From contig JAWNZC010000322.1 in NCBI GenBank assembly GCA_035771165.1, positions 1,271,001-1,335,000 on the forward strand: a stretch of 64,000 nucleotides of DNA. The letters run 5' to 3'. The notes beneath the pieces were generated by a model. The model did no database searches, was not told the origin of the DNA, and was given only the letters and a program-made list of their open reading frames with translations. This document shows, one piece after another, positions 42,291 to 55,100 of the stretch. How positions within the stretch are numbered: position 1 is the first letter of the stretch; each line of letters opens with the position of its first letter. The position numbers were made by a program, and so were the translations under genes. The DNA is from Paragorgia papillata. Its lineage: Eukaryota > Cnidaria > Anthozoa > Scleralcyonacea > Coralliidae.

Positions 42291-44190
42291 CAGGTTTGTT
42301 GTATTAGAACTACTATATATTATTATGTGAATGCATGCAGTTACATATGTCGATCTTTCTACAAGTGATTAATTCTGCATAGTAATTACTCAGGCTACCT
42401 GTGGTAGCACGAGCCTAAGGTTTCGGCTCCGTTATTTTTTCTAATTTATCGATGTTGCGAAATGGCAATTATTGCATCATCCTCCAGACTTTGCGAAACT
42501 GATGCGTGCTAAATGCTAATCTTCACTCTTTATGCTTTCTTTCTTCGCTTTCCTGATGTCTGATTACGTGTTCAGTGTGTTCACAGACTTAGTTATTGGT
42601 CAGTAATGTCGCTGGCAAGTATCTTGATATTATATATATATACGCTTACAATCGCCTCGATCTCTTCTCCGCAGAGGTTCTTTCGGAGATCGACGATTTC
42701 CGGGACGGTCGGAGATGTGTCGGAATAGTTAGCTGGACACAAGGAGTGCGGGGCGTCAGATGGGATGAACCTCTGGGACCTTTTCCGAAGATGTAGCCTT
42801 GTAAAGTATGGAATTTAATGAAAACCTATCCACCACCCCCCCTAAAGGAACCCCTAACCCTAACTGAAATAGTCAATTTGAAAAATATTTTTTTGAAAAA
42901 TTTGAAAAATTTCGATTTGGGTCGTTTAACATATCATTCGAAAGCTCTCGGCGAGTTCTATCTTACATACAGTCTAGCTCTAATTCAAACTCTATCTATA
43001 GCCCAAAACCCTAAATCTAACCTTAACCCAGGCCTAGTTCTAACCCGAAGGGATGGACCTTTCGAAATCCTGGGAGGGGGGTGACAATTGCCAAAGAAAT
43101 ATTCGTGCAAGGAAAATAATAAAGAAAATCCTGCAGACGATCAGCGAAAAAAAAATAATCGTGCAAGCAAAGTTCAACGTATAGGTGTAAAACTTAATGT
43201 CGAAAACCTATATACCTTAAATATTAACTTATATACCCAAAATATTAACCAAATCACAAGCGCAGTAGCAAATTTCTATTTGAACTCAATTATATACATT
43301 ACCAAGGACTACATGAAAACTGCCCCATATACAAATCTTAACTTTTAATGATGCAACAAAATGTTTAGGTTGACAAAAATGCCAGCTAGAATGATATCAA
43401 AGTAACTTTTTTAACTCTTTCTTTTGATTGTCAAAGTTTAAAAGAAATAATCAACCAAAAGTACATCTTTATTTTGCGCATCTGACCCTAAAACTAAAAG
43501 GTGAGAAATCGTTGAATAAATTGAAAGAGTTATGTCACCATCATTCCGATTGACTTCGTGAAGCAATAAACGCGTAACCATAAAAATAACGCATTTTGTC
43601 GCTCATTTCTAATCAGAAAATTTAAATTTATTTTACTGAAGTATATTCACAAACTTGTTTTTAAACAACTTAAAAAATTGTGTTATCATCTTTAAGTGCG
43701 ACTTTAACCATGCATATTTTGAATTTGAGACAGTAAGAACTTATATAATTTTACTTCTTGGAAGAAGAATAGTCGTGCACGATAGAAATGAAAAATGTGG
43801 TACAAAATTAAGCCTGGGTTTGAATGACATTTTATAACATATATCTGTAATCATAGATGATGGAAGGGGAACTGGATAGGCAACTTAACAAAACCGGAAA
43901 CGAAGTTTGCACAACTTGCTATGGTAATTATGCGCTTGTAAGCGGCTATAAATGCACTTAACAACTAAACTCAAGTAACATTACACTACTGCTTAAATTC
44001 AGTAATAGCTGAATGTAGCCATGTGGGACCGCCCGTTAGGTGCTTTAGCCACTTATAATTGGATAATTATCATATCAACTTGGGAAACTTTGTTTCCGGT
44101 TTCGGACATCGTTTTAAGTTTCCTATCCAGTTCCTCGTCTATTATCTATGATGTAATATAACAGCGTTTCTGACTGGCTACTGGGGGTGC
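42291..44190. other. intergenic, nothing supported
   Basis: Low-complexity patches (GAAAAATTTGAAAAATTTCG near 42890) and degenerate CCTAACCCTAAC words at 42850-42868 and 43007-43040. No gene recognised on either strand. Confidence 0.35.
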
Positions 44191-44194
44191 TCCA

Positions 44195-44465
44195 TTTAAC
44201 AAATAGATCCATTTTGCCGTTGTCTGTTCAGTTATCACAACGCAGTCGAGTGACGTCTTCTGTTCATCTATAACTGAACAGACAACAAAAAAATGGAATC
44301 TATTTGTTTTATAAAATATAAAAATTACACAATACTTCTTGCCGGATTTTGGGGCATGAAGAAAGAAAAAAGCAAGTCAGCTGACGTGATCCATGTGTCT
44401 GTCCTCTAATAGATCATGGGCAACAACCAATGAAAACACTAGCAACCAAGTATTGTATAAAACTC
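44195..44465. repeat. CRE-palindrome repeat, internally deleted copy
   Basis: Same family as 32922-33625. The palindrome is shortened to about 115 bp, and the tail (TCAGCTGACGTGATCCATGT, AACCAATGAAAACACTAGCA) is present. Confidence 0.7.
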
Positions 44466-44593
44466 GATGGAGCACAGTAATTTCAAACGTAATGAGAAAC
44501 TCATTTTTAATCAGCGAGATAAATATTGTTTTCCGTCGTTTTGTGTCTGATTCTCTGTTATAAAAGAAATGGTTCATGGTTTGGCGTGCTCCA

Positions 44594-44795
44594 TTTAACA
44601 AATAGATTCCATTTTGCCGTTGTCTGTTCAGTTACAGATGCACAGATGACGTCACAACGTGGTAAGAACAAAAAAGTGGCCCACGAGACGCAGTCGAGTG
44701 GTTCACTGATGTTCTTACCACGTTGTGACGTCTGCTGTGCATCTAGAACTGAACAGACAACAACAAAATGGAATCTATTTGTTTAATACAATAAA
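44594..44795. repeat. CRE-palindrome repeat, palindrome part
   Basis: Full palindrome with TGACGTCACAACGTGGTAAG and its complement. The tail piece (CTCTAATAGATCATGGCCAA) is at 45555-45640, so this copy may have been split. Confidence 0.7.
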
Positions 44796-44799
44796 AATT

Positions 44800-45535
44800 T
44801 AAATAAAATATTTGCTCGCGAATAGGAATTTTATGCCTTCCGTCGTGTTAATGTTGAAAGATAGGCAAATAGCATAATTAAGTGTATCGAGAACACATGA
44901 CTTTTAAGATAAGAAATACCGGAAACACCTCAGGGAAGCTGGAATGGGGTTATAACACACCCTATCACGATTTCACTGCCATTCACATACAGTCCACTGC
45001 TAAGTAAAGACATTCTGAAATTTATTTAATTTGATTTATTTAATTTGAATTTTAAACCTTCAAGTTGTTTTTTGGTGTTCTTCGTCTTCAAGGTAAGAGT
45101 TGTTTTGAATCTTACGTTACTATATTGTTCTGCGTTTCTTTATTGTTTTACCAAGGCAAAGGAGTCTACTAAGTTCTGCGCTTATCCTTATCTTTAGCTT
45201 TTAACAATGCTAAATTACATTCAGGCAACAAATGTTTATAACTTGCCTACTGAACATGCTTTATAATATATTTGTGCGCACCTCTCCGTTTTTGCTTACG
45301 TCCTTTGCCAACTATTGTTATCCTTGGCTTTACACTGGTATGAAACAAATGTCTACAATTTGTCTGTACTCAACACGCATTTCGGTTATATTTGTTCGCA
45401 CCTCTTCGCATCTAATAATAATTGCTATTTTCGACAAGTACATAGTTATCTGCTCTATATGATTGTCACAAGCCAATGGGGTAAGTTCGTATGAGGCTAT
45501 TATATAGTGTCGTCAAACTAAAGATCGCGACGATC
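44800..45535. other. intergenic between repeats, nothing supported
   Basis: AT-rich, no gene recognised. It is downstream of the channel gene on the minus strand, so part may be 3' flank. Confidence 0.35.
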
Positions 45536-45539
45536 AAGT

Positions 45540-45645
45540 TAGCATACAAATGTCTGCTGACGTGACCATGTGTCTGCCCTCTAATAGATCATGGCCAACG
45601 ACCAATGAAAACACGCATAGCAACCAGGGTAGTGTATAATAAGTT
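45540..45645. repeat. CRE-palindrome repeat, tail part
   Basis: GACGTGACCATGTGTCTGCC and AGATCATGGCCAACGACCAA match the tails at 33205-33285 and 33540-33615. Confidence 0.65.
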
Positions 45646-45979
45646 AAGGATGCACTTGGGAAGTTGGAGAGCACACAAAAACCTAGAGCTACGCCTCGAC
45701 CAACTCTTACGCTTTTTTTGTGCTCTCCGAACTATAAACTCTTATATACTGGTTGTGGAACGCCTTATCGTTATGGATCAGACGCGCAGTTGGCGGTATT
45801 GAAACGCAAAACAAAACAGAATAAATCACTTCAATTATTCACTCTGAAACTTTCACATCAAAACAAAGAGTAGGAAAAAGCAAAAATACATTATGAATAT
45901 CATAAATTGAATTGACTTGATTTTTTACAACAAATAGTTGGGTTTTCTTCCGCTAATTATATTTTATATAGAACTGGAT

Positions 45980-46111
45980 TCATTGTCTTTCCCTTTGAAG
46001 ACAATGCCGCATAAGAAGTGCAAATAATTCGAGAAGTTCACACATTGATATGACGCTTAGTCCTGCCCAAAGTCCAATCTGACCACCAATGTCAGCCAAA
46101 AGATTAGCAGT
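45980..46111 (-). CDS. channel exon 12 (TM2 and stop)
   Basis: Acceptor TTTTATAG. Encodes TANLLADIGGQIGLWAGLSV and the rest of TM2, then a short basic tail and TGA at 45980-45982. Confidence 0.9.
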   Translation of the reverse strand, partial: TANLLADIGGQIGLWAGLSVISMCELLELFALLMRHCLQRERQ

Positions 46112-49100
46112 CTATAAAAATGAATTAAATAAATAAAAAAAAATAATGTTGCCTCTTTTCATGCACGCGCAGCTTATACACACACCACAATTTCAATGAC
46201 GACCATGACAGCACCGACGGTTAACCGGGCTAGCCGCTGCGGCATGCATTTATACGATTTGTTTCTGTAACCATGCAGGCCTTCATTCAAGATGGCTGCC
46301 TTAATCGTTAGACTAGCGGTGAAATACGAGAATGATTCCGATTTTATGGCATATCAGTCAATGTATAAACAGCTCTTTTCTGTTATTTGCAAGTTAGGCA
46401 GTATTAAGCTTGCTATTGCAGGGTCGGGTTACCGCTAGTTTCTGACTTGGGTTGGGTGCGCTCTTCAGATATATACGCAAGTCTAATTAATTAAAGGTGG
46501 ACTTCAGTCAAAAAATAAATTACTTTTAAATGAAAGTCTCTTAAAAGTCATGTTTAGAAATGTTAAGGTAAAAACTGGCAATATAACGTCCGAATTGAAA
46601 AGAACTCCGCTGTACATCAAAATTGAGCCGTTATTCAAACTCTAAATGGCGGCATAAATACGAAAGTAATAACGTCATTTCTCGAGTAGATATCGTAAAA
46701 CTTTTAACATTTCCAAACATAACATTTGAATGACTTTCATTCAAAAGTAATTTATTTCTTAACTGAAGTTCCCCTTTAACCCTCGGAGTACCAGGGGTTT
46801 CCCTGTTGACGAGTAAATACTCTGGCGTTAACCAGAGTAAAACGACAGACTGAGTCAAAGGGTTAAGAGAGATAGGTTAACCCTTAATATTACACTTTTT
46901 CCCACTTTGTGGTATTTAATTAATTAAATGAAATACCCCGCTGTGATGGGGTATGACTAGGGTATAACACTATAACTAGTTTTACCCCCGTCACATCGGG
47001 GTATTCGAGTTCGTGTGCTACTCGTGAATGCCACTTGTGAAAACCAAAAGGAAGCCGTCAACAATGGCGGAACAAGATGTCATTCAGATGTTGACAAGAA
47101 AATTGTTAGGTTACAAGAAAATAAAAATCCAGGAAATACAAAGAAAGCAACAAAGAACGCATCTACAAACCTTGAGATGACACTTAATATCAGCAGAATG
47201 GAAACAGACAACAAAAATCTGAATTCGGTATAATATATCAATTATACAAACCCTTCGCTCGGGGTATTCCACAAAAAATTACCCCGAGGGATAAAATATC
47301 CCTCCTAAAATATCCCTCGGGTGATGAAATATCCCTCGGGCGTGTGGAATACCCCTCGCTCCAGGTCTACTAATTGATTAGAGTACCAGGGGTTTCCATA
47401 TTGACAAGTAAAATCGTTTGGCGTTACGTTAGCCAGAGTAAATTACTAAAGTACGGTCCTTGGTACTGAAAAGATTAAACTACACAACATAAGCACACCA
47501 CACAGATGAGCCAGGAGGAAAATTTAAAAAAAAACACATGAAAATTATGTTCGTTTCAAAACAACATATAAAATTCAACTATATAAAGCCCTAATCAAAC
47601 GAGAACGCAAGTCATCGCAAGTTAGCTTACGATGACTTGCGATGCCACCAGTCAAACGTCGGCACAAGTCGTCGCAAGTTCTGCACTTCCGCTAGTTCCC
47701 ACGCCTTTTCGCTAGTTCTCATGGTAGTTTCTATGGCGACGGAGCATGCACGAAAGACTTGTATCGACTTGTGTTTTGTGTTCAAACGTTTCGCAAGCTC
47801 TCGCAAGTTGAAGAAAACTTGCGATGAAATTTGAACAAGATCAAATTAGTCGCAAGCTAACGCAACTCACCGCAAGTCATCGCAAGCTGGTGGTCAAACG
47901 AAACACAAGCAAGCACAAGCTAAAACTTGCGATGACTTGATTAGGGCTTTAAACATAAACTTTAAAGTACCTCATAATAAAAACTTTCTTCTATTTTAGT
48001 TTCTTGAAATCGTTGAAAAAAGATGTTTGCTGCCAGATAATTACTTCTATTCACATTGAAAGAAATACAATTACTATTAATATTAATTAAAAAGGAATCA
48101 TAAGTATTTTGAACTAACTATATATGTATACAGTGGCGTAGCCATGCACCCCAATAAAATTTTGGATTTCTAGGATCCCTGAAACAACATTTCCTGCATT
48201 TTAAGAAGGGTTTTAAAAAGTAATCTGAAATCCATAAGTTGCATAATTTAGTTGTTATGGAGCAACTCACTCGACCATAGAACAACTAAACCCCCCTCAA
48301 CAAGTTTCTGCAGGATTTCAGTTTTCACGAGAACAGTCTTGGAAACCATTGGGGGGGGGTCGATCGTCCCCTTAGTTACGCCACTGCATGTACACACACT
48401 ACTGCACAGTAATATATAAGTAATATAGTTATGGCAGAATGGTAGATATTCTATTAATAATAAAAAAAGTGAATTTCCCCTTAAAAAGTACAATAAATTT
48501 AGCAAGTGAAAAGTTGTGGCAAAAGTCGCGTTAACTATAATAAAGTTAGTAAAAGCACAAAAATTCACAAAAAATTAAATGATCACGATTTCATTTTGTT
48601 TGTACTTATAAAAATAAAAGAATGAATAGAAAATAAAAAGAAATAATCAAATAATCAATCCAACACTTACGTTACTTCAAGAAAACTGTAGTTATAATCT
48701 GAGTAATTTTTACCAAGTGATTGCAAGATAGTTTCCTAGAATAAATAATAATATCATAATCACACGACATTTCTATTCACAGCACAGTCTACTAAATAAT
48801 AACTGATAAAATGTACACTCAGATCCGGCCGTTATTTTTTGAATGCGGGGTGGGTGGGGGGGGGGGGGGGGGGGTCGAGTGCAAGAAGCGTAGGAAAGGG
48901 GTCCGTATAGATATCCCCAAAATGCATTTTGGGGAAATGAAAGAAGATTTTACAGAATTGTAAGGGCTTGTTTACATGGACGGAATTTCTCACTAGTAGA
49001 GAAAGATCACCCTACCCACTTTGCATATATTTTAGTTAGCCTTGACAGCGGCGTTTAAATAGAAAATTAAGGAATTCTCGTGAGAGCAAATAATCCAATC

Positions 49101-52100
49101 AAATAAACAATTATAAATCATATGAGTATTAAACCACTCAGAACCTACTTCGCAGATCTGAGATGCTCAGCGGGGGGTTGGGGGGTGGGGATGGGGGGGG
49201 GGGGTTGAGAAGCGTACGTGCGAGTTTTTACAGACTAAATTACAGGTGGAAATTCAGGCTGTACACAGGCTAGTCTATCACGGATGACACAAAAAATTGT
49301 GAAGTGACGTGATTATAAAACTATATATATGTTCTCTATAAACATAATCTTTTTTTAAAGTGTTCCTTAGTTTAAAGAGAATGCATTGATAAATTAAAAT
49401 ATATTTTCTGTGCTGAACCTATTTGCCCTCGGTTTCATCATGGTGTCATAAACAACCCTCAGCCTACGGCCTCGGACAGTTTCTGAGACCTTGGGCAAAT
49501 ACTTTTCCAGTAATTAAGGATGTTTAAAATTAAGTTCAAATTCGGCATTTATTCTCGACAATATGTAGAAGAAACGAATATGTTTGTAAGATTGCAAATG
49601 GTAATAATTGTGTCAAAGCTCTGAACTGATCTTTCTAGGCTAGGTATGACTTTAAAGTCTTTTATTTTACTCTTCCTTGGGAAAAAATAAATTCTTACCA
49701 CTGATACTACAGATGGCCATTGTGTAAATGATACACTTGGTTCGTAAAGTGTTTCTCTGCAAAGAAAACATTTCAGAATATAAAAAGACCCACGTCACGC
49801 ACGTTACGTCACATCACATCTCGTCACACACGTCACATGACGTCACATCACATCCCGTCGCATCACCTCACGTTAATTACATCATGTCACGTCACATCAT
49901 GTCACATTACATCACGTCACATAATGTCACATCACATCTCGTCACACACGTCACACACGTCACATCACATCACATCACATCACATCACATCACATCACAT
50001 CGCGTCGCGTCGGGTACATCACATCACATTCCGTCGCACACGTCACATCACACATCACATCGCGTACACACGTCACACATCTTATCACGTCACATATCTC
50101 ATCACTTCACTTTGCGTACACACGTAACATCACATTACATTACATCATATCACACATGTCACATAACATCAACGGTCACAAGGGAAATAATGCTTACACG
50201 CAGGGATCGCGACACTTGTTATCGCATGTTCCTGATCCGTCTTTCCATTCTTCCAGGCAACGCTCTTAAATAAAATAAAAACGTACAATACGGTTTTCGG
50301 CAAATAATACAAAAACTTTCCTTTAACTTTTGCTTCTTGTATTTGGGACTAGGAAACAGAACGGAAATTTGGAAACTACGCTCTCTAAAATTGAAGTGTT
50401 TAATTAATATTTTCTCAGCTCAGGTAAGTTCATTCGAACTGCATGCATAGATACAAGATTGTTTTAATCTATATAAATAAAAAAGTCTAAGGGTACGAGA
50501 ACTAATCTTTTTCTTTCACCATTCTCGGATACCAGTTCACCATGTTTACAAATTACTTAACTCGTGTAAAAACAAATGGAGAGCCTATCTGCATGTTTGA
50601 CTGAACAGTCTTCCTAATTGAATAAGCAAGTTTTTGTTTATCTGGATATTTATCTGGTTTACGGAACTGAATAGTAGATGTCTTCGAGATGTCAGGAGTT
50701 ACTGTATATCTGGTTTACAGAAAAAGTAGATCTTGTTATTCGAATTATTTTTTCCGCGATGGAGAGTTATCTAGTTGACAGAAATAGTGCATTTTATTAA
50801 AGAAGCGTCCGACTATCTCGATAGAAATTAGAAATATTGGGTCTTGTTGAAGAAGAAAGTTTTTCTTTGTGCTGAATAGATTTTTGTTCGCGATTGAGAG
50901 CAATCTGATTAACAGAAATAGTAGAGCCAGTTTTTCCTTAATTACAAGTGTACGGTTCCCACTATATGCCTTTCGCGTTTAGAGGTTTTGAGTTTAGATA
51001 TATTTACATGCAGTTTTATTTTTAGTGTGATATATTGATATTTTTAATGTTCCACTGGGGCCAGTGTATTTTTACCTGTTGCAACAATGCTTTCATCGCA
51101 AACTTTTCCCAGCGGAGTAGCAGTTAAGTATGCATATTCTGCACAGCCACATGCATTAATTTGACTGCTAGCGTAACAATCATGGAGACATGCCTAAATA
51201 AAAGAGAAAAATAAATTTCCATTGCAAATAATAATACTGAACTAAAACTCATTGCAATGCCCGACGATAATTTAAAGTGCCTACATTATATATGCAACGA
51301 AATTTTCAAGTTGGAGCAAATAACATTAAAGTAAAGTTTGAGATGATTTTTTCGAATGTGAAAGTTTTAAGTTAAAGAAAAGTATGTTTTATTAAACGTT
51401 AACTGAAAAACGGGCTTTTGGCCTAAAAAGTTGAGACATTTTATTCGACAACTAATGACATCACCAAGGGTCAACATGAATTCTTATTGTTATCGAACAA
51501 ACTGTTCAAACACTCTTTAGAAAATTGAACTCTCAGGGGAAAGTGTTCACAAAGGTGTGCATGAAAATTAATTCATACCGAGTTATTTGTTTTAAAATAA
51601 ACATGGTTGAAGACGTATCCAACTTGGTCGTCTTAAGAGTGATTAGGAATATATTGTCGATTTTCGAGAACTAAAACATATTTATGTTCACTTATGAAAT
51701 TCGACATTTTTTACTACAAAATGAACAATACACTGCCTTTATATTCTTGTTTATGTACACGCCATTGTGCATGGCAAAAGTTTAGAAGGCAATAAAGATC
51801 CGGGTGGACTGACGTCATTTGTTCTGCAATATATATGCAAACTATTTTAATGATGTCTCAATTTTTAGGGGGAAAAGCACGGTTTTCAAACGCTTAATAA
51901 ACATACTTCCATTTTCATTATTTCTTACACTGCTAAAGTCAACCGAAAAATTTCGGCTGACTCAAGCTGGATTTGAACTCGCATGCAATCTTCGGGATTC
52001 CAGTCGGCCGCTCTACCTAGCTGTTCTAGCTGGTCCCCGCTCTACCTAGCTCATGAACAGGTAGAGTGGCGGACCGGAATCCCGAAGGTGCGAGTTCAAA

Positions 52101-55100
52101 TCCCGCTCGAGTCAGCCGAAATTTTTCGAGCAATATAAGAAATCATGAAATTTTTTCCTCATGTTTCTCTGAGGATGGTTCTGTAATAAATACTTCCATT
52201 TAATTGTTCGTTCTAAAACTTTTACAGTTAAAACAAGCGATATCAAACATTATACTTTGATATTATTATTTCCAACTTGAGAATTTCGTTACATAGGCAC
52301 CGGTTGGGTATTTTATATAATAATTTGTAATCTTTGGGTTCTCCTGAGCAAAATTCCTATATATATATCTTGTCGCTGTTCAAAATTTCATGTTCATGCA
52401 CTTTTGCGCTGTCAAATTTGTCAACTACTTACCGAAAGTGAAAAAAGAATGGGCTTTTAGAAATAAATAATTTTTACAGTAGAATTACACGTCTTTATCT
52501 CGTTATTTCTTAAAGTTAGACAATAACAAGTGTTGTAAAGTAAATAGTATAGTCCATGAAGATGAAAGTTTTGCAACGTCAAGGTATATTGCAATTTTGC
52601 TGAGGAGAGATGACGAATATGTAAAATACCCTCAGGCGAGATAAACACTTTAAAAGAAAACAATCCAAATAATTCTTTATTTACATTGGGTTTTGTCTAA
52701 TATACTGAACTCTTTATACAATTTTCTAAATATCAAAAATTTAAGCTAGAAATGTCACCATTATAGGAGGAGATTGACGATTAGACTTCCACACTGGAAT
52801 GAATAGTAAAAAGGGCTGGGTACGGTACGATTCACATGTCTACGTCTACGCTTTCGTTTGTGTCCGTGTCTGATTCTGTATATTTTCATGAATTTCTACT
52901 TCAATTAACAGGGTTGGAGCTAGGGGGGGGGGGGGGGGGGGGGGAGTGTAGGGTAAAAAATTGTTTTGTCTGTTCAATTGTTCCAGTCAATAGACAAGAT
53001 ACTGCCCAGCAACCAGAGCCAGAAAATTTCACATTATTATACACTTAATGTCTGCTCTCGCGGGAAACAGTTTTGTTTTACCGAGAGTATTGATGTTTCC
53101 CGAAACGAAGTCGAGGGAAACATTGAGACTCGAGGGAAAACAAAACTAAATGTTTCCCGGGGGATCAGACATTAAGTGATTTGTTATATAGCTTGAGTTT
53201 CACTGATAATTTTGACTTTTGTCAAGGAAAAGTACACAAAAGACAAACTGAAAGACTTTATACCAAAACATTTCGCCTGGCTCCATAATTTCACTTCAAC
53301 AAAACAAATATGAGTCTCAGAACAAAAGAACAGCAATACATTTGCATCACAGATGCTTTCAAGACCTATAAATATTCTTTTATTCATACCAAACAAGCTT
53401 TTGTTTATAGGATACCGTGAGGAGTTCAAAGTTCTAGCGGGCAACAATTGAGAACTTATAGTCCGAGCAGGCAGTAAGTTCTCAATTGTTGCCCGCTATA
53501 GATATTGAAATTTAGGCAAGGTCATGTGACCACAAACCAACCAATGACAGTCATCGTTGTATCCAGCGAAACTCTAGCTATATAAGAAGATGTAAATATA
53601 TTCCGATTTTGGTGTTATTACATCACTCATCACACTTTTCGACGAGAAAGTAGTTTATATGCTTAAATTTATTAATCCATACCTTAATAATGTTGCTTGA
53701 AAATCTCGAAATTGTTAACCTTTGTTACCCGAGGCGGAGCTCTTACTTACTGACTTACGCAATTATTGTCGCATCTATTGTTTACCTTGCATTGGTTGCG
53801 TTCCCCATGACGCCTTTCACAGTTTATGTGGCAGTCGGCAGAATTGAGCGTCCCCCCTCCTACAAAACTTTCTGGGTACGGCCCAGGCCAGCTGCTTCAA
53901 TATTCAACATTCTGTTTTGTTTCTTACCTGCACGCTGTACGAGACATTGTATTTCTTTAAGTAATGGTTATTCACATCCAGTGCTCCACTTGATCTGCAA
54001 CTGCCATTTTTAAATCTGTCAACCCGTTGTATCTGAATCTAGTGCATGGCAATGATAAACAAAAAATGAACGTATTTAATATACACCATAATACTTGTAA
54101 CATATAAAACTGGTATATTAAAGTATCAAAAGTTAAATTGTTTCTATGCTGTTTTATTTATAGTTTTCTATTTTATTTATGCAGTATTCACAATACTGTA
54201 GTTCAACTAATTAGTGTCAGGCCATATATTATTTTTTCAAGACGTTCATACAATTAAAACATTAATCAATAATATATTATATGTGCAAACAGAACAAATA
54301 AACACCAGTAATGTAATGTAAATAAAATATGTAAGCAGATTATAAGCAGATTATTTTACCCTTCTTAAAGAAATGTCTGTTTGAAAGCCTGGGGCTAGAC
54401 TGAGGCTTTGATATATTGGAAATGGCATTTCTTTGGGTTCGGTAATCGTCAGTTTGACTCCAGCGTCTCGTGATAACTCTGGTATATATTCATCTAGCTG
54501 AATATTGAACTCCAACTTTAAACCTATAATTGATACGCAATAGATGCATATGATAATAAATAGGTGCAATAAGAGAAGTTGGAGAACAGAAAATGGGAAA
54601 ACGTTATGCTGGGATTTCGAATATAATTTGAGGAAGACAATGGCATGTCCTAATGAAAAGAACCTGGAAGGAAAGTATCAAAAAGTACCCGCAAAACTGA
54701 TCCGAAAAGGGACTGTTAAAAACATTGAGAAAATTCCTAGAAGCAACAAGGTCCTCCTAGAATTATAGAAAATTACCCTAATGGGTACTGCGCATATACT
54801 CAGGAAAACATTCGCCATAAAAACATAACAATTTGGCAGAACAATAAACTTCTATAACCCCCTCACTCTTGGACCTCGGAGAGGACCCGGTGTTCGGATA
54901 CAATATATATCAACACAACGAAGTAAATGAAAAGATCAGAGGGTGGACGAGGATTTAATTGGGGTGCAAGATTGCGTAAAAAATGAACAGGGAAGTTTAA
55001 AGACGTATGTTGACCACAACAGGCCATACCTGCTATTGGTGGATAAAGATGAGAGAAAATGCTTTATAGTAGACGTATAGCATGCCCATTTGATACAAGG

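Noticed and set aside
42850..43040. CCTAACCCTAAC words suggesting an interstitial telomere
   Set aside because: Only two or three degenerate units, within low-complexity sequence.
49728..50273. 181-residue His/Ser/Thr-rich frame
   Set aside because: Reads through the CACAT/CACGT minisatellite of intron 8 on the wrong strand.
53690..54013. 107-residue plus-strand frame
   Set aside because: Overlaps exon 6 of the minus-strand channel gene and has no family match of its own.
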